Positions 1-8,842 of a DNA stretch of 64,000 bases are shown in pieces. The notes beneath the pieces are model-generated. The model searched no databases. It had not been told where the DNA came from and saw only the letters and a program-made list of their open reading frames with translations. Each line of letters begins with the position of its first letter. Position 1 is the first letter of the stretch. Origin of the DNA: Porticoccus sp950063125. Lineage in GTDB: Bacteria > Pseudomonadota > Gammaproteobacteria > Pseudomonadales > Porticoccaceae. The stretch is taken from the NCBI RefSeq assembly GCF_963973895.1, contig NZ_CAXBBF010000004.1; one strand, written 5' to 3'. The position numbers and the translations under genes are program-made.

Positions 1-2
1 TG

Positions 3-26
3 AGCCGCAACCCGCGATAGCAACAT
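3..26 (-). CDS. Possible 5' end of lolB (cut by window edge)
   Basis: Only eight codons are visible, reading MLLSRVAA from an ATG at 26 and running off the left edge. In many Gammaproteobacteria lolB, which encodes the outer-membrane lipoprotein receptor, is divergent from hemA, and the position and hydrophobic start fit that. There is too little sequence to prove it. Confidence 0.22.
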
Positions 27-148
27 TGTATCCAATAACTCAGACAATAACGAAAGGGGAATATTGCAGTCCGGGTTAAATTCGATACCGCTTGTCTTTG
101 CCTGGCCAGAACCGGACAATTGCCGATCCACTGCCAAGCACTGTTGTA

Positions 149-1414
149 ATGACGATTTTTGCCCTAGGGATCAACCACCGCACCGCATCTCTCGATATCA
201 GGGAGAAGGTAGTCTTTGCCCCTGAGCAGACTGCTGAAGCGATACAGCAATTGTGTGATTACGCCGGTATTGAAGAAGTCGCGATTCTGTCTACCTGTAA
301 TCGGACAGAAATTTACGGCATCGGCAATGAACCCGAACAGGCCCTGGGCTGGATGGCGGATTATCACCGTATCACCCTGCCTGAATTACACCCCTGCCAT
401 TATCTGTACCGGGACAATGACGCCGTCCGGCATATCATGAAAGTGGCCTGTGGTCTCGATTCCATGGTGTTGGGTGAGCCGCAGATCCTCGGTCAACTGA
501 AATCCTGTTATGCCGTGGCCAGAGAAGCCGGCAAAGTCTCTACTCAGCTCAATTTGTTGTTTCAGCAGGCCTTTGCGATTGCCAAGCGGGTTCGCACAGA
601 AACGGCTATCGGTCAGAATCCGGTATCCGTGGCCTACGCCGCGGTCAGTTTGTCCCAGCAGATATTTTCCGATCTCCGCGAGGTGCGGGCGTTGTTGATT
701 GGTGCCGGTGAGACAGTGGAATTGGTGGCCCGGCATCTCAGGGAAAAGGGCGTGAAGGAAATAATGGTTGCCAATCGCACCCTCAGTCGAGCGCAGGATA
801 TTGCCCTCCAGTTTGGCGCACAGGCCATTTTGCTTTCGGAAATACCCGATTTTTTACCCCGGGCCGATATGGTGATTTCCTCTACGGCCAGTCAGTTGCC
901 GATTCTGGGGAAAGGGGCCGTGGAGTCCGCTCTGAAGCAGCGCAAGCACAAACCCATGTTCATGGTAGATATCGCGGTACCCAGGGATATTGAGCCAGAG
1001 GTCGCAAAGCTTCAGGATGTCTACCTCTACACGGTCGACGACCTGCAGGCGGTGATCGAAGAGAACATTCGCTCTCGTCAGAGTGCCGCCAGCAAAGCAG
1101 AAGAGATTATCGAAGAAGGGGTGAGTGCCTGGCAAAATCAGCTGCGGGGCCTGGATGTGGTGGAAACCATCCGTGCTTTCCGCAGCAGTGCAGAGCAGGT
1201 ACGCGATCAGGAGCTGGATAAGGCCATCGCGCTGTTGCGAACGGGTCAAGCGCCGGAGCAGGTGTTGAAAACACTGGCGCGCAATATTACCAACAAACTG
1301 ATGCATGTGCCGACCACGCGATTAAAGCAGGCCGGTGAAGCAGGACGCACCGAGCAACTGAGTCTGGCCCACGACCTGTTCGGTCTTGACAAGCCCGATT
1401 CCGAACCCAAATAA
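149..1414 (+). CDS. hemA: Glutamyl-tRNA reductase
   Basis: HemA reduces glutamyl-tRNA(Glu) to glutamate-1-semialdehyde, the first committed step of C5-pathway tetrapyrrole synthesis in the cytoplasm. The protein opens with the family hallmark MTIFALGINHRTAS and has the catalytic Cys at residue 50 in LSTCNRTEIY. An NADPH-binding segment (LLIGAGETVELVARHL) lies mid-protein and a helical dimerisation region at the C-terminus. An upstream in-frame TTG at 92 would add 19 residues. The ATG at 149 is preferred because it gives the usual length (421 aa) and puts Cys at position 50 as in E. coli. prfA and prmC follow on the same strand, the usual gammaproteobacterial operon order. Confidence 0.97.
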   Translation: MTIFALGINHRTASLDIREKVVFAPEQTAEAIQQLCDYAGIEEVAILSTCNRTEIYGIGNEPEQALGWMADYHRITLPELHPCHYLYRDNDAVRHIMKVACGLDSMVLGEPQILGQLKSCYAVAREAGKVSTQLNLLFQQAFAIAKRVRTETAIGQNPVSVAYAAVSLSQQIFSDLREVRALLIGAGETVELVARHLREKGVKEIMVANRTLSRAQDIALQFGAQAILLSEIPDFLPRADMVISSTASQLPILGKGAVESALKQRKHKPMFMVDIAVPRDIEPEVAKLQDVYLYTVDDLQAVIEENIRSRQSAASKAEEIIEEGVSAWQNQLRGLDVVETIRAFRSSAEQVRDQELDKAIALLRTGQAPEQVLKTLARNITNKLMHVPTTRLKQAGEAGRTEQLSLAHDLFGLDKPDSEPK

Positions 1415-1448
1415 GACGACGCCTATAACTCTCCATTAATGAGCCTCA

Positions 1449-2531
1449 ATGAAACAATCCATCCTGGAAAAACTGCAACATTTGGCCGACCGCTACGAAG
1501 AGGTGGGCGCGCTGCTGAGTGACCCCGAAGTGATTGGTCAGCAAACCCGCTTCCGTGAACTGTCCCGTGAATATGCGGAGCTGGAGTCGGTGGTAAAAAG
1601 CTATCGCGACTACTATCGGGTTCAGACGAACATTGTAGAGACGCGAGTATTGCTCAAGGATGCCGATGCGGATATGCGCGCTATGGCAGAAGAGGATCTT
1701 CTTGAAAATCAAAGCCGGCTTGCCGACCTTGAGGTTGAGCTGCAGACATTGCTGTTGCCGAAGGACCCCAATGATGATCGCAATGTGTTCCTTGAAATCC
1801 GCGCCGGAACAGGGGGTGACGAAGCGGCGATCTTTTCCGGTGACCTGTTTCGGATGTACAGCAGGTATGCGGAAAGCCGGCGCTGGAAAGTGGAGGTTAT
1901 CAGTGAAAGCCACGGTGAACACGGTGGCTATAAGGAGATTATCAGCCGCATCGTGGGGCAGGGGGCCTATTCCCGTCTGAAGTTTGAATCCGGTGTTCAC
2001 CGCGTTCAGCGGGTCCCCGAAACAGAATCCCAGGGTCGGATTCACACCTCTGCCTGTACGGTGGCCATCATGGCGGAAGCCGATGAGCTGGAAGAGGTCA
2101 ATATCAACAAAAACGACCTTCGGATTGATACGTTCCGCGCGTCGGGTGCCGGTGGCCAGCACGTCAATAAAACCGACTCTGCCATCCGCATTACCCACTT
2201 GCCCTCCGGGCTGGTGGTTGAGTGTCAGGATGAACGCTCCCAGCACAAGAATCGGGCAAGGGCGATGTCATTATTGGCGGCCCGGCTAAAAAGTGCTCAG
2301 GATGAGGTGGCCGCAAAAAATATTGCCGACGAGCGACGACTGCAGGTGGGAAGCGGTGATCGCTCCGAGCGAATCCGTACCTATAACTTCCCTCAGGGTC
2401 GGGTCACCGATCACCGCATCAACCTGACACTCTATAAGCTGGGGGAGGTGCTGGAAGGCCATCTGGATGAAGTGGTCGAGCCGTTGATTCATGAGCATCA
2501 GGCCGGCCAGTTAGCCGCACTATCGGGCTGA
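1449..2531 (+). CDS. prfA: Peptide chain release factor 1
   Basis: RF1 recognises UAA and UAG stop codons in the ribosomal A site and triggers release of the finished protein. It has an N-terminal helical domain, the codon-reading PxT motif as PET at residues 190-192 within RVPETESQGR, and the hydrolysis motif GGQ at 235-237 in SGAGGQHVNK. PrmC methylates that Gln. At 360 aa it matches the family length. It lies 34 bp after hemA and 4 bp before prmC, so the three are probably cotranscribed. Because RF1 reads UAG, it bears on the amber codon inside the carbonic anhydrase gene at 38 kb. Confidence 0.98.
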   Translation: MKQSILEKLQHLADRYEEVGALLSDPEVIGQQTRFRELSREYAELESVVKSYRDYYRVQTNIVETRVLLKDADADMRAMAEEDLLENQSRLADLEVELQTLLLPKDPNDDRNVFLEIRAGTGGDEAAIFSGDLFRMYSRYAESRRWKVEVISESHGEHGGYKEIISRIVGQGAYSRLKFESGVHRVQRVPETESQGRIHTSACTVAIMAEADELEEVNINKNDLRIDTFRASGAGGQHVNKTDSAIRITHLPSGLVVECQDERSQHKNRARAMSLLAARLKSAQDEVAAKNIADERRLQVGSGDRSERIRTYNFPQGRVTDHRINLTLYKLGEVLEGHLDEVVEPLIHEHQAGQLAALSG

Positions 2532-2535
2532 TCTG

Positions 2536-3372
2536 GTGGTGCCCGATATTGCCAGTCTGTTGGCGCGCAGCAGCGAGCTGTCGGACATCAGTGACAGCCC
2601 GCGGCTGGACACTGAGCTGCTGCTCTGCCATGTGCTCGGCAAGTTGAGAACCTACCTTTATACATGGCCCGAGTATCGATTGCTGCCGGCTGAAATTGCC
2701 GGGTTTGATGCGTTGTTTGCGCGCCGCGCCCGGGGTGAGCCAATCGCCTATCTCATTGGCCGGCGGGAGTTCTGGTCATTGTCCTTGAGGGTCTCCGAGG
2801 CCACTCTGATTCCCCGGCCGGAGACCGAATTATTGGTGGAGCTGGCACTGGCGTTGCCGCTGGGGGACACGGCTTTGGTGGCAGACCTGGGCACAGGTAC
2901 CGGTGCGGTGGCTCTGGCGCTGGCCAGCGAACGTCCGCTCTGGCAGATATCAGCGGTGGATGCTTGCCCGGACGCGTTAGCGTTGGCGGAACATAATCGT
3001 CGAGAGCTGGGCTTTGGCAATGTTCGGGTCTTTCAGAGTGACTGGTTTTCAGCTCTTGCCGGTTTCCGCTTTGATCTGGTGGTGAGTAACCCCCCCTATA
3101 TAGATGAAGCCGATACGCATTTGCAGCAGGGAGATGTTCGTTTTGAGCCGGCCTCTGCGCTGGTGGCCGCCGACGGTGGATTTGGTGATCTGGCGGTGAT
3201 TATCCAGAATGCTGGCGAGCATTTGAACGCTGGGGGCTGGTTGCTACTTGAGCACGGTTGGCAGCAGGGTGACATGGTTCGTCAGTTGATGAAACAGGCT
3301 GGCTTTCTGGCGGTGACGAGCCATTCTGACCTGGCGGGGCGAGAGCGCGTCACCGTTGGCCGTAATACGTAA
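2536..3372 (+). CDS. prmC: Release factor glutamine methyltransferase
   Basis: PrmC (HemK) N5-methylates the Gln of the GGQ motif in release factors, using S-adenosylmethionine. Its SAM-binding loop DLGTGTGAVAL begins near residue 117. The diagnostic NPPY motif, which binds the substrate glutamine, is at 185-188 in VVSNPPYIDE. The RF-binding N-terminal helical domain occupies roughly the first 80 residues. The reading frame begins with tandem GTG codons 4 bp after the prfA stop, so translational coupling is likely; either GTG could be used. The length (278 aa) is normal. Confidence 0.96.
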   Translation: MVPDIASLLARSSELSDISDSPRLDTELLLCHVLGKLRTYLYTWPEYRLLPAEIAGFDALFARRARGEPIAYLIGRREFWSLSLRVSEATLIPRPETELLVELALALPLGDTALVADLGTGTGAVALALASERPLWQISAVDACPDALALAEHNRRELGFGNVRVFQSDWFSALAGFRFDLVVSNPPYIDEADTHLQQGDVRFEPASALVAADGGFGDLAVIIQNAGEHLNAGGWLLLEHGWQQGDMVRQLMKQAGFLAVTSHSDLAGRERVTVGRNT

Positions 3373-3378
3373 CCTGTT

Positions 3379-3870
3379 TCAGCGCTCTTCGCTACCTTTA
3401 AGCTGCCGATACTGACCGCTGTGGAAAATCAGCGGATCCATGGGGGCGTTACTGAATTCGAGTACCCGACCCACCAGAATGACATGATCGCCACCGGGAT
3501 AGCGGTGCTCTATTTGGCACTGGAAGTGGCAGAGGCAGTCATCCAGCAGAGGCAATCCATGCAGTCCGGGATGCCAGTGAACACTGGCAAATTTGTTGTC
3601 ATCGGTACCGGCAAATAGCTGTGACAGGTCGGCCTGACCGCTGTGCAGTATGTTGACAGCGAAATAGTCCTGCTCCTGAAACAGGCCAAACAACCGCGAT
3701 TCACTGCCCACACACCAGGACACCAGCGCTGGCTCGAGCGATACAGAGGAGAAGCTGTTGGCTGTCATTCCCCTGGCGGTTCCCTCTGAGTCCACTGTGG
3801 TCATCACCGTGATGCCGGTGGCAAAGTTACCCATGGCGTTGCGCATGCTTCGAATCTGGTCTTTGGTCAT
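3379..3870 (-). CDS. Flavin reductase-like FMN-binding protein
   Basis: This 163-aa protein has the split-barrel fold of the flavin reductase/DIM6-NTAB family. Visible signatures are the N-terminal MGNFATGITVMTT, then GMTANSFSSVSLEPALVSWCV, which contacts FMN, and a C-terminal GGDHVILVGRV strand. Such proteins usually supply reduced FMN to a two-component monooxygenase or act as stand-alone NAD(P)H:flavin oxidoreductases. No partner oxygenase is adjacent. It converges with prmC, 6 bp apart, and lies downstream of the AMMECR1 gene on the same strand with a 69-bp gap. The real substrate is unknown. Confidence 0.85.
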   Translation of the reverse strand: MTKDQIRSMRNAMGNFATGITVMTTVDSEGTARGMTANSFSSVSLEPALVSWCVGSESRLFGLFQEQDYFAVNILHSGQADLSQLFAGTDDNKFASVHWHPGLHGLPLLDDCLCHFQCQIEHRYPGGDHVILVGRVLEFSNAPMDPLIFHSGQYRQLKGSEER

Positions 3871-3939
3871 GATGGCTGCCTCTGGGGCCGTAGATTGAAC
3901 TGCCGCAAGGGTACTCCATGTCTCATCAGTTAAAAACCG

Positions 3940-4509
3940 CTATTCCCGAAAACACACCGTTTGATAGTGCCATGCCTTGAGTTTCTCGGCGGACAGCTCT
4001 GGTTCCAGGCCAGCCTTGCTTTTGAGATGGTCCAGAAACTGCTGTTTGTCGGGGAGGGTGGTCCAGACACTGGGTAAAAACGTCGCACGCTGGGCGCCGG
4101 ACTCTATAGTCAGACCATCTATGCCGGGCTCGAGCTGAGCCAGCAGTTCATCCTCACTGGAGAACAGCAGCGGCGTGGCCTCGGTGAGAACGGAAATTTC
4201 AATCGAAACAAGTGCTTCCTCCTGCAGCGACAGTGGTGGGAAACGGGGGTCATCCAGTGCTGCCGAGGCGGCATGATGTACAACATCGACGACCAGTGGT
4301 CTCGATGCTTCTGTCGAGCCGATACAGCCGCGCAATGTCTGCTTGATCTTTAGCGTGACAAAACTGCAAGCCGGTTGTTGCAGGGCATGACTGAATACGG
4401 TCTCATCAATTTGCAGGTCCCGGTCAAACAGCAGCCGGACGCGGATGCTTTCTCTGGCGAGTGTCAGTAGTATCTGCCGGTCGTCTTCGCTGAGCTCAAT
4501 AAATGACAT
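3940..4509 (-). CDS. amrA: AMMECR1-domain protein (AmmeMemoRadiSam protein A)
   Basis: The 189-aa protein is an AMMECR1 domain, recognised by the conserved LRGCIGS segment near residues 59-65 and by the FPPLSLQEEALVSIEISVL stretch. The family is found in all domains of life and its biochemical role is not established. The gene starts inside the end of the MEMO-family gene (14-bp overlap), so the two are translationally coupled. A radical SAM gene of the same set is divergent. That genomic trio is the basis for the AmmeMemoRadiSam name. Function can only be inferred as part of an uncharacterised redox or RNA/protein modification process. Confidence 0.9.
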   Translation of the reverse strand: MSFIELSEDDRQILLTLARESIRVRLLFDRDLQIDETVFSHALQQPACSFVTLKIKQTLRGCIGSTEASRPLVVDVVHHAASAALDDPRFPPLSLQEEALVSIEISVLTEATPLLFSSEDELLAQLEPGIDGLTIESGAQRATFLPSVWTTLPDKQQFLDHLKSKAGLEPELSAEKLKAWHYQTVCFRE

Positions 4510-5299
4510 AGGCCCCGTATCCTACTACGCGATCTTTATCTCCGGCGGTGGTGTCCCCGGAGTTCCGGACATCCAGTGTGTGCAGTTTCAAATGCGCTTC
4601 CTCAGCCAGTTTCAGCAGACCGTTGACTGCTCTGCTACCACAGGCCTGTTCACTGGTGAGATGGCTGTCAAACCCTTCAATCATGGTGGATGTGAGTTTA
4701 TCCAGCCGTTGCGCGTCCTGGTAGTGATGATAGTGGCTCAGGTCTGTGCTGATTACAATCAACGTCTCCCCGCTTCCCCACAACCGCCTTAATACATCGG
4801 TGACATGCTCCCGTGGTGTATTCCCGACAACCAGTGGAAGCACGGTAAATTCATGCAGGACACGCTGCAAAAAGGGCAGCTGAACTTCGATGCTGTGCTC
4901 GAACTGGTGGGCGTCATCATTCACTGTTACCAGTGCTTGTCTTACCAGCTTGTCAATGCTTTGCCGGTCCACCGGCACATCGCCAAGCGGCGTCTGAAAG
5001 GTGGCCGCAGAAGGTGCAGCCATGCCCCGGAGGGGTATGCGGTGGCAGGGGCCGATGACTATCACCCGGGAAATATCCTGGTTCACCGGTGACAAACAGC
5101 GGTAGGCTGTGGCGGCAGTTGGTCCCGAAAAACGGTAACCTGCATGGGGAACAATCAGTGCCTTTGGCCTGCATACATTCGGCGGTGCGTCAATGTCACA
5201 GGATGCCCCGGCCAACAGCTCATCCACTTCATGCTGCAATACAGCAGGGTCGGCCGGATAAAATGTGCCCGCTACAGCTGCTGTTCTGGTTGCGATCAT
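4496..5299 (-). CDS. amrB: MEMO-family protein (AmmeMemoRadiSam protein B)
   Basis: The protein belongs to the MEMO family, which resembles non-haem iron dioxygenases (LigB). It starts AVAGTFYPADP, has IVPHAGYRFSGPTAATAY and VIGPCHR, and carries ISTDLSHYHHY in the second half. These supply the conserved His, Cys and Asp residues of the putative active site. An upstream in-frame start would add 36 residues that lack family similarity. The ATG at 5299, with GGAG six bases upstream, gives 267 aa, the normal size. The bacterial role is unknown; human MEMO1 has been reported to bind iron or copper. It is coupled to amrA downstream. Confidence 0.9.
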   Translation of the reverse strand: MIATRTAAVAGTFYPADPAVLQHEVDELLAGASCDIDAPPNVCRPKALIVPHAGYRFSGPTAATAYRCLSPVNQDISRVIVIGPCHRIPLRGMAAPSAATFQTPLGDVPVDRQSIDKLVRQALVTVNDDAHQFEHSIEVQLPFLQRVLHEFTVLPLVVGNTPREHVTDVLRRLWGSGETLIVISTDLSHYHHYQDAQRLDKLTSTMIEGFDSHLTSEQACGSRAVNGLLKLAEEAHLKLHTLDVRNSGDTTAGDKDRVVGYGAYVIY

Positions 5300-5382
5300 G
5301 ATATCTCCCAACGCTTCTGTTTGTTCTATAACTATAGTGTGCTTTTGTGAGTATTTTGAAAGTAAAGAGGTTGCTCTCAACC

Positions 5383-6477
5383 ATGAAAACAAACAACCAG
5401 TTGTCACCCGCTGCCCATCCCACTCTCTATTGGCATACGCTTGCCGATGGGCGGTTGCAGTGTGATGTCTGCCCGCGGGAATGCAGGTTGCACGAAGGGC
5501 AGCGCGGGCTTTGTTATGTCCGGGGTCGGGAAGGCAATGAAATTGTCCTCTACAGCTACGGTCGGTCGAGCGGTTTTTGCGTAGACCCTATCGAAAAAAA
5601 ACCGCTCAACCATTTTTTGCCAGGCAGTGCGGTGTTGTCCTTTGGTACGGCAGGTTGCAATCTCGCCTGCAAATTCTGCCAGAACTGGGATATGAGTAAA
5701 TCCCGCGAGATGGATACGCTGGCGGATTCGGCAATGCCTGTGAAATTGGTGGAAACCGCCCTGGAGCTGGGTTGCCGCAGTGTTGCCTTTACTTACAACG
5801 ACCCGGTTATTTTTCTGGAGTATGCTGTGGATGTCGCCAGAGCCTGCCGGGAATTGGGGGTAAAAGCGGTGGCTGTCAGTGCCGGCTATATTCAGGATGC
5901 ACCGCGCCGTGAGTTTTTTCAGTATATGGATGCTGCCAATATCGATTTGAAAGGTTTTACCGATGCCTTTTATCGGAAAATATGTGGTGGCGAATTGCAG
6001 AATGTTCTCGAGACGCTTCGGTATGTCGCCCGCGAAACAGATGTCTGGCTGGAGCTGACTACCCTGTTGATTCCCGGGGAAAACGATTCCGATGAAGAGC
6101 TCGACGCCATGACCCGTTGGGTAGTGAACGAACTGGGGCCGGATGTGCCGATGCACTTCACGGCGTTTCACCCCGACTGGAAAATGCGGGACACGCCGGC
6201 CACTCCGCCGGAAACCCTGACCCGTGCACGACAGATTGCACTGGCCAATGGTATCCACTTTGCCTACACCGGTAATGTCCACGACCCTGCAGGTGGCAGT
6301 ACCTTCTGCCCAAACTGTCATGAGGTCGTGATTGAGAGAGACTGGTACCAATTGGGTTTTTGGGGTATCACGCCGAAGGGTCGCTGTCACGCCTGTAATT
6401 TCCCGTTACCGGGTGTGTTTGAAGCGGAGCCGGGGCATTGGGGGCCCAGACGGGTGCCAGTAAAATTATTGGAATAA
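5383..6477 (+). CDS. amrS: AmmeMemoRadiSam-type radical SAM enzyme
   Basis: This is a radical SAM enzyme of the pyruvate-formate-lyase-activating-enzyme-like group. The cluster-binding CX3CX2C motif is in GCNLACKFCQNWD, near residues 99-106. Two accessory Cys sets flank the barrel: CDVCPRECRLHEGQRGLC at the N-terminus and CPNC...CHAC near the C-terminus, the latter resembling a zinc or extra-cluster site. An upstream GTG at 5347 is possible, but the ATG at 5383 gives the expected start and 364 aa. The gene is divergent from amrBA with an 83-bp shared promoter region. The substrate is unknown; the genomic link to AMMECR1 and MEMO is the strongest functional clue. Confidence 0.9.
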   Translation: MKTNNQLSPAAHPTLYWHTLADGRLQCDVCPRECRLHEGQRGLCYVRGREGNEIVLYSYGRSSGFCVDPIEKKPLNHFLPGSAVLSFGTAGCNLACKFCQNWDMSKSREMDTLADSAMPVKLVETALELGCRSVAFTYNDPVIFLEYAVDVARACRELGVKAVAVSAGYIQDAPRREFFQYMDAANIDLKGFTDAFYRKICGGELQNVLETLRYVARETDVWLELTTLLIPGENDSDEELDAMTRWVVNELGPDVPMHFTAFHPDWKMRDTPATPPETLTRARQIALANGIHFAYTGNVHDPAGGSTFCPNCHEVVIERDWYQLGFWGITPKGRCHACNFPLPGVFEAEPGHWGPRRVPVKLLE

Positions 6478-6561
6478 GTGTCTTGTTACCTGGCAAACAG
6501 GCAAGGCGGGATAGTGGCAATCGCCTTTTTCGGTGGTACTGAATGCAGGCATTTTATCCCG

Positions 6562-6570
6562 TGCTATAAT
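6562..6570 (+). promoter_or_regulatory. Extended -10 promoter candidate for rhlB
   Basis: TGCTATAAT is a perfect extended -10 element (TG-N-TATAAT) 53 bp before the rhlB start. No good -35 hexamer was found at the right distance, which fits the extended -10 class. It is assigned by inspection only. Confidence 0.45.
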
Positions 6571-6622
6571 CCCGGCCTTTTAAAGACCGGGTTAATCCGG
6601 ACATTCCTCCTGTTGGCATATT

Positions 6623-7933
6623 ATGACTGAACAAACCACTTCCCAATCGCCTGAGACCCATCCGAAAAGACCTGCCCGTCGCAGTCGCCGCCGCGGTGGT
6701 AAAGCACCCGCCAAGGCCAGGGATAACAACACATGGACACTGTCGGACTTTCAGGTGCCCGAGGAAGAGGGAAAGCTGCGCTTCCACGATCTGGATTTAC
6801 CGGAAACCCTGATGCATGGCATTGCCGACCTGGGTTTTCGGTATTGCTCACCGATTCAGGCCCGCTCGCTGCCGTTTACCCTCAGGGCACACGATGTAGT
6901 GGGTAAAGCCCAGACCGGTACCGGTAAAACCGCAGCTTTCCTGGTGACGATTATTACCGAATTACTGAATCACACCATTGATGATGAACGTTTTGCCGGT
7001 GAGGCCCGTTCGCTGATTATCGCACCCACCCGCGAGCTGGTCATGCAGATCGCACAGGATGCCAAGGATCTCTGTAAGTACACGGATCTGCATGTGCATA
7101 CCCTGGTGGGCGGTATGGACTACGACAAGCAAAAGCGCCATTTGCTCGAGAATGTTTGCGACATCCTGGTAGCCACACCGGGCCGCCTGCTGGACTTTGC
7201 AGGAAGCCGTGATGTCTATCTGGACAGGGTTGAAGTGCTGGTGCTCGATGAAGCGGACCGCATGCTGGATATGGGATTTATTCCCCAGGTGCGTCGCATC
7301 GTCAGGCTCACGCCTCCCCGTGAAAACCGGCAGACGCTGTTCTTCTCTGCCACCTTTACTCCGGAGGTACTCAACCTCGCCGAACAGTGGACAGTGAGCC
7401 CGGCGAGTATCGAGATTGAGCCGGACAATGTGGCGACTGACAGTGTCGACCAGAAAGTCTTTATCGTCTCGGCAGAAGAAAAATTCCGCCTGCTTGATGG
7501 CATCATGCAACAGGAAGCGGTGGAAAGCGTGATCGTCTTTGCCAACCGCCGCGACCAGTGTCGGCGGTTACAGGAAAAACTGAGAGCAAAAGGCTTCAGT
7601 GTGGGCCTGTTGTCGGGCGAAGTTCCACAGGGAAAGCGGGTGAAAACCCTGGACGACTTCAAGTCCGGTGAGCTCAAGGTACTGGTTGCCACTGACGTAG
7701 CGGGCCGCGGTATCCATATCGACGGTGTCAGCCACGTTATTAATTTCACCCTGCCGGAAGAACCTGAGGACTATGTGCACCGGATCGGCCGTACTGGCCG
7801 CGCTGGAAAATTCGGAACCTCCATCAGCTTTGCCTGTGAGGACGATGCCTTTTTACTGGAACCTATCCAGAAGTTGTTGGGTAGAGAGCTGCACTGTGAA
7901 CAGCCGGGCCCCGAATTACTCGGTCAGGATTGA
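6623..7933 (+). CDS. rhlB: DEAD-box RNA helicase RhlB
   Basis: RhlB is an ATP-dependent RNA helicase that, in enterobacteria and relatives, works in the RNA degradosome. A basic N-terminal tail (residues 13-32, Arg/Lys-rich) precedes the helicase core. Motifs in order are Q motif with CSPIQ, AQTGTGKT (96-103), PTRELV, TPGRLL, DEAD (209-212), SAT, and HRIGRTGRAG near 386. The SRRRGGKAPAKA tail and FxDLxLPExLMxGIADLGF start resemble RhlB more than RhlE or SrmB. It is 436 aa, close to the usual 420-430. The last 18 bp overlap the end of the convergent CysZ-like gene. It could be another RhlB-group helicase. Confidence 0.9.
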   Translation: MTEQTTSQSPETHPKRPARRSRRRGGKAPAKARDNNTWTLSDFQVPEEEGKLRFHDLDLPETLMHGIADLGFRYCSPIQARSLPFTLRAHDVVGKAQTGTGKTAAFLVTIITELLNHTIDDERFAGEARSLIIAPTRELVMQIAQDAKDLCKYTDLHVHTLVGGMDYDKQKRHLLENVCDILVATPGRLLDFAGSRDVYLDRVEVLVLDEADRMLDMGFIPQVRRIVRLTPPRENRQTLFFSATFTPEVLNLAEQWTVSPASIEIEPDNVATDSVDQKVFIVSAEEKFRLLDGIMQQEAVESVIVFANRRDQCRRLQEKLRAKGFSVGLLSGEVPQGKRVKTLDDFKSGELKVLVATDVAGRGIHIDGVSHVINFTLPEEPEDYVHRIGRTGRAGKFGTSISFACEDDAFLLEPIQKLLGRELHCEQPGPELLGQD

Positions 7934-8710
7934 GCCGGTTTTATCGCTGCGGCCCAGCTGTTGCGTGTCCCCGGCCAGGTGATCCAGCCAGAAGCTGGTG
8001 GCGCCGATCACCGACGCGGGCATGATAAAAAGATTCAGCAGTGGCACGGTGGTGGCAATCAGCACGGTGCCACCAAAGCTCAGTGACTGCAGGCGCTGTT
8101 TCTTCAGCGCTGTGCGCAGCTCGTAAAAAGACTGTCCATGGTTATCTGCCGGATAGTCCAGGTATTGCAACGCCAGCGACCAGCCCCCCCACAGAAAAGC
8201 AATTGCCGGCCCCACCAGATTCAGTACCGGAATAAATGACAACGTCAGTGTCAGTACCAAGATGCCGACAATCCTCGGCAGAAAATACCCCATTTTGAAC
8301 AACTCCCGCTTCATGGCACTGCCTGCCATTGCCAGTAACTGCTTCATCGAGGCCGGTGTTGACTGAATATGGCCGGTGAGTACCTGTTCCGCCCGCTCCG
8401 ACAGTGGCCCGTAAAATGGTGAGGCCAGTAGATTCCCGAGAATGGCAAATGTGTAGCCGTATACCAGCAGCAAGAACCCTCCGAATAGTATCCAGAATAT
8501 CCATGTAATAAATTCCAGCCAGGCTGGAATTTTACTGGTCAGCCAGGTCAGTAATTGCCCGAACTGATCAATCGCCAGCCAGGTGAGTCCGACAAATAAA
8601 AAAGCATTGATCAGCAGTGGCCATAACACCAGCCAGCGCAGTTGCGGGTGATGGAGTAGCCGCATGCCCTGAAGCAGATATGTCGGGCCGATCCTGGGAG
8701 CTTGTGTCAT
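7916..8710 (-). CDS. cysZ: CysZ-like sulfate transport membrane protein (EI24 family)
   Basis: This 264-aa inner-membrane protein of the EI24/CysZ family has the typical start GPTYLLQGMRLLHHPQLRWLV followed by several hydrophobic segments (about residues 28-48, 68-95, 145-175 and 205-235). In E. coli, CysZ mediates sulfate entry for cysteine synthesis. No cysteine-synthesis gene is adjacent here, so assignment rests on family resemblance. Its 3' end overlaps the 3' end of rhlB by 18 bp on the opposite strand. Its promoter region is shared with the divergent AsmA-like gene and contains a tandem repeat. Confidence 0.82.
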   Translation of the reverse strand: MTQAPRIGPTYLLQGMRLLHHPQLRWLVLWPLLINAFLFVGLTWLAIDQFGQLLTWLTSKIPAWLEFITWIFWILFGGFLLLVYGYTFAILGNLLASPFYGPLSERAEQVLTGHIQSTPASMKQLLAMAGSAMKRELFKMGYFLPRIVGILVLTLTLSFIPVLNLVGPAIAFLWGGWSLALQYLDYPADNHGQSFYELRTALKKQRLQSLSFGGTVLIATTVPLLNLFIMPASVIGATSFWLDHLAGDTQQLGRSDKTGSILTE

Positions 8711-8752
8711 AAGGATTTCCGGTTTTTTGGCATTCGATCAGATTGCTGTACA

Positions 8753-8812
8753 CTTTTAATTTAAACCGTGCGCTTTTATTTTGAGCCGTGCATGTTTATT
8801 TTTAAAGGACGC
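8753..8812. repeat. Three imperfect 20-bp direct repeats in tandem
   Basis: Three abutting 20-bp units start at 8753, 8773 and 8793. Units one and two are CTTTTAATTTAAACCGTGCG and CTTTTATTTTGAGCCGTGCA (16 of 20 identical). Unit three is more diverged but keeps the TTTATTTTTAAA core. They sit in the 132-bp divergent region between the CysZ-like and AsmA-like genes, 30 bp before the latter. The spacing of two helical turns would suit cooperative binding by a regulator; no known operator is recognised. Confidence 0.6.
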
Positions 8813-8842
8813 GAGTAGGCCCCTGGTCAAAGGAAAAAAATA

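Noticed and set aside
190..200. PET in place of PAT in RF1 (residues 190-192; coordinates here are residue numbers)
   Set aside because: The middle residue of PxT varies among RF1 proteins, so this is ordinary.
5404..6390. 328-codon minus-strand frame opposite the radical SAM gene
   Set aside because: It is the shadow of a clearly conserved gene and shows no family motif.
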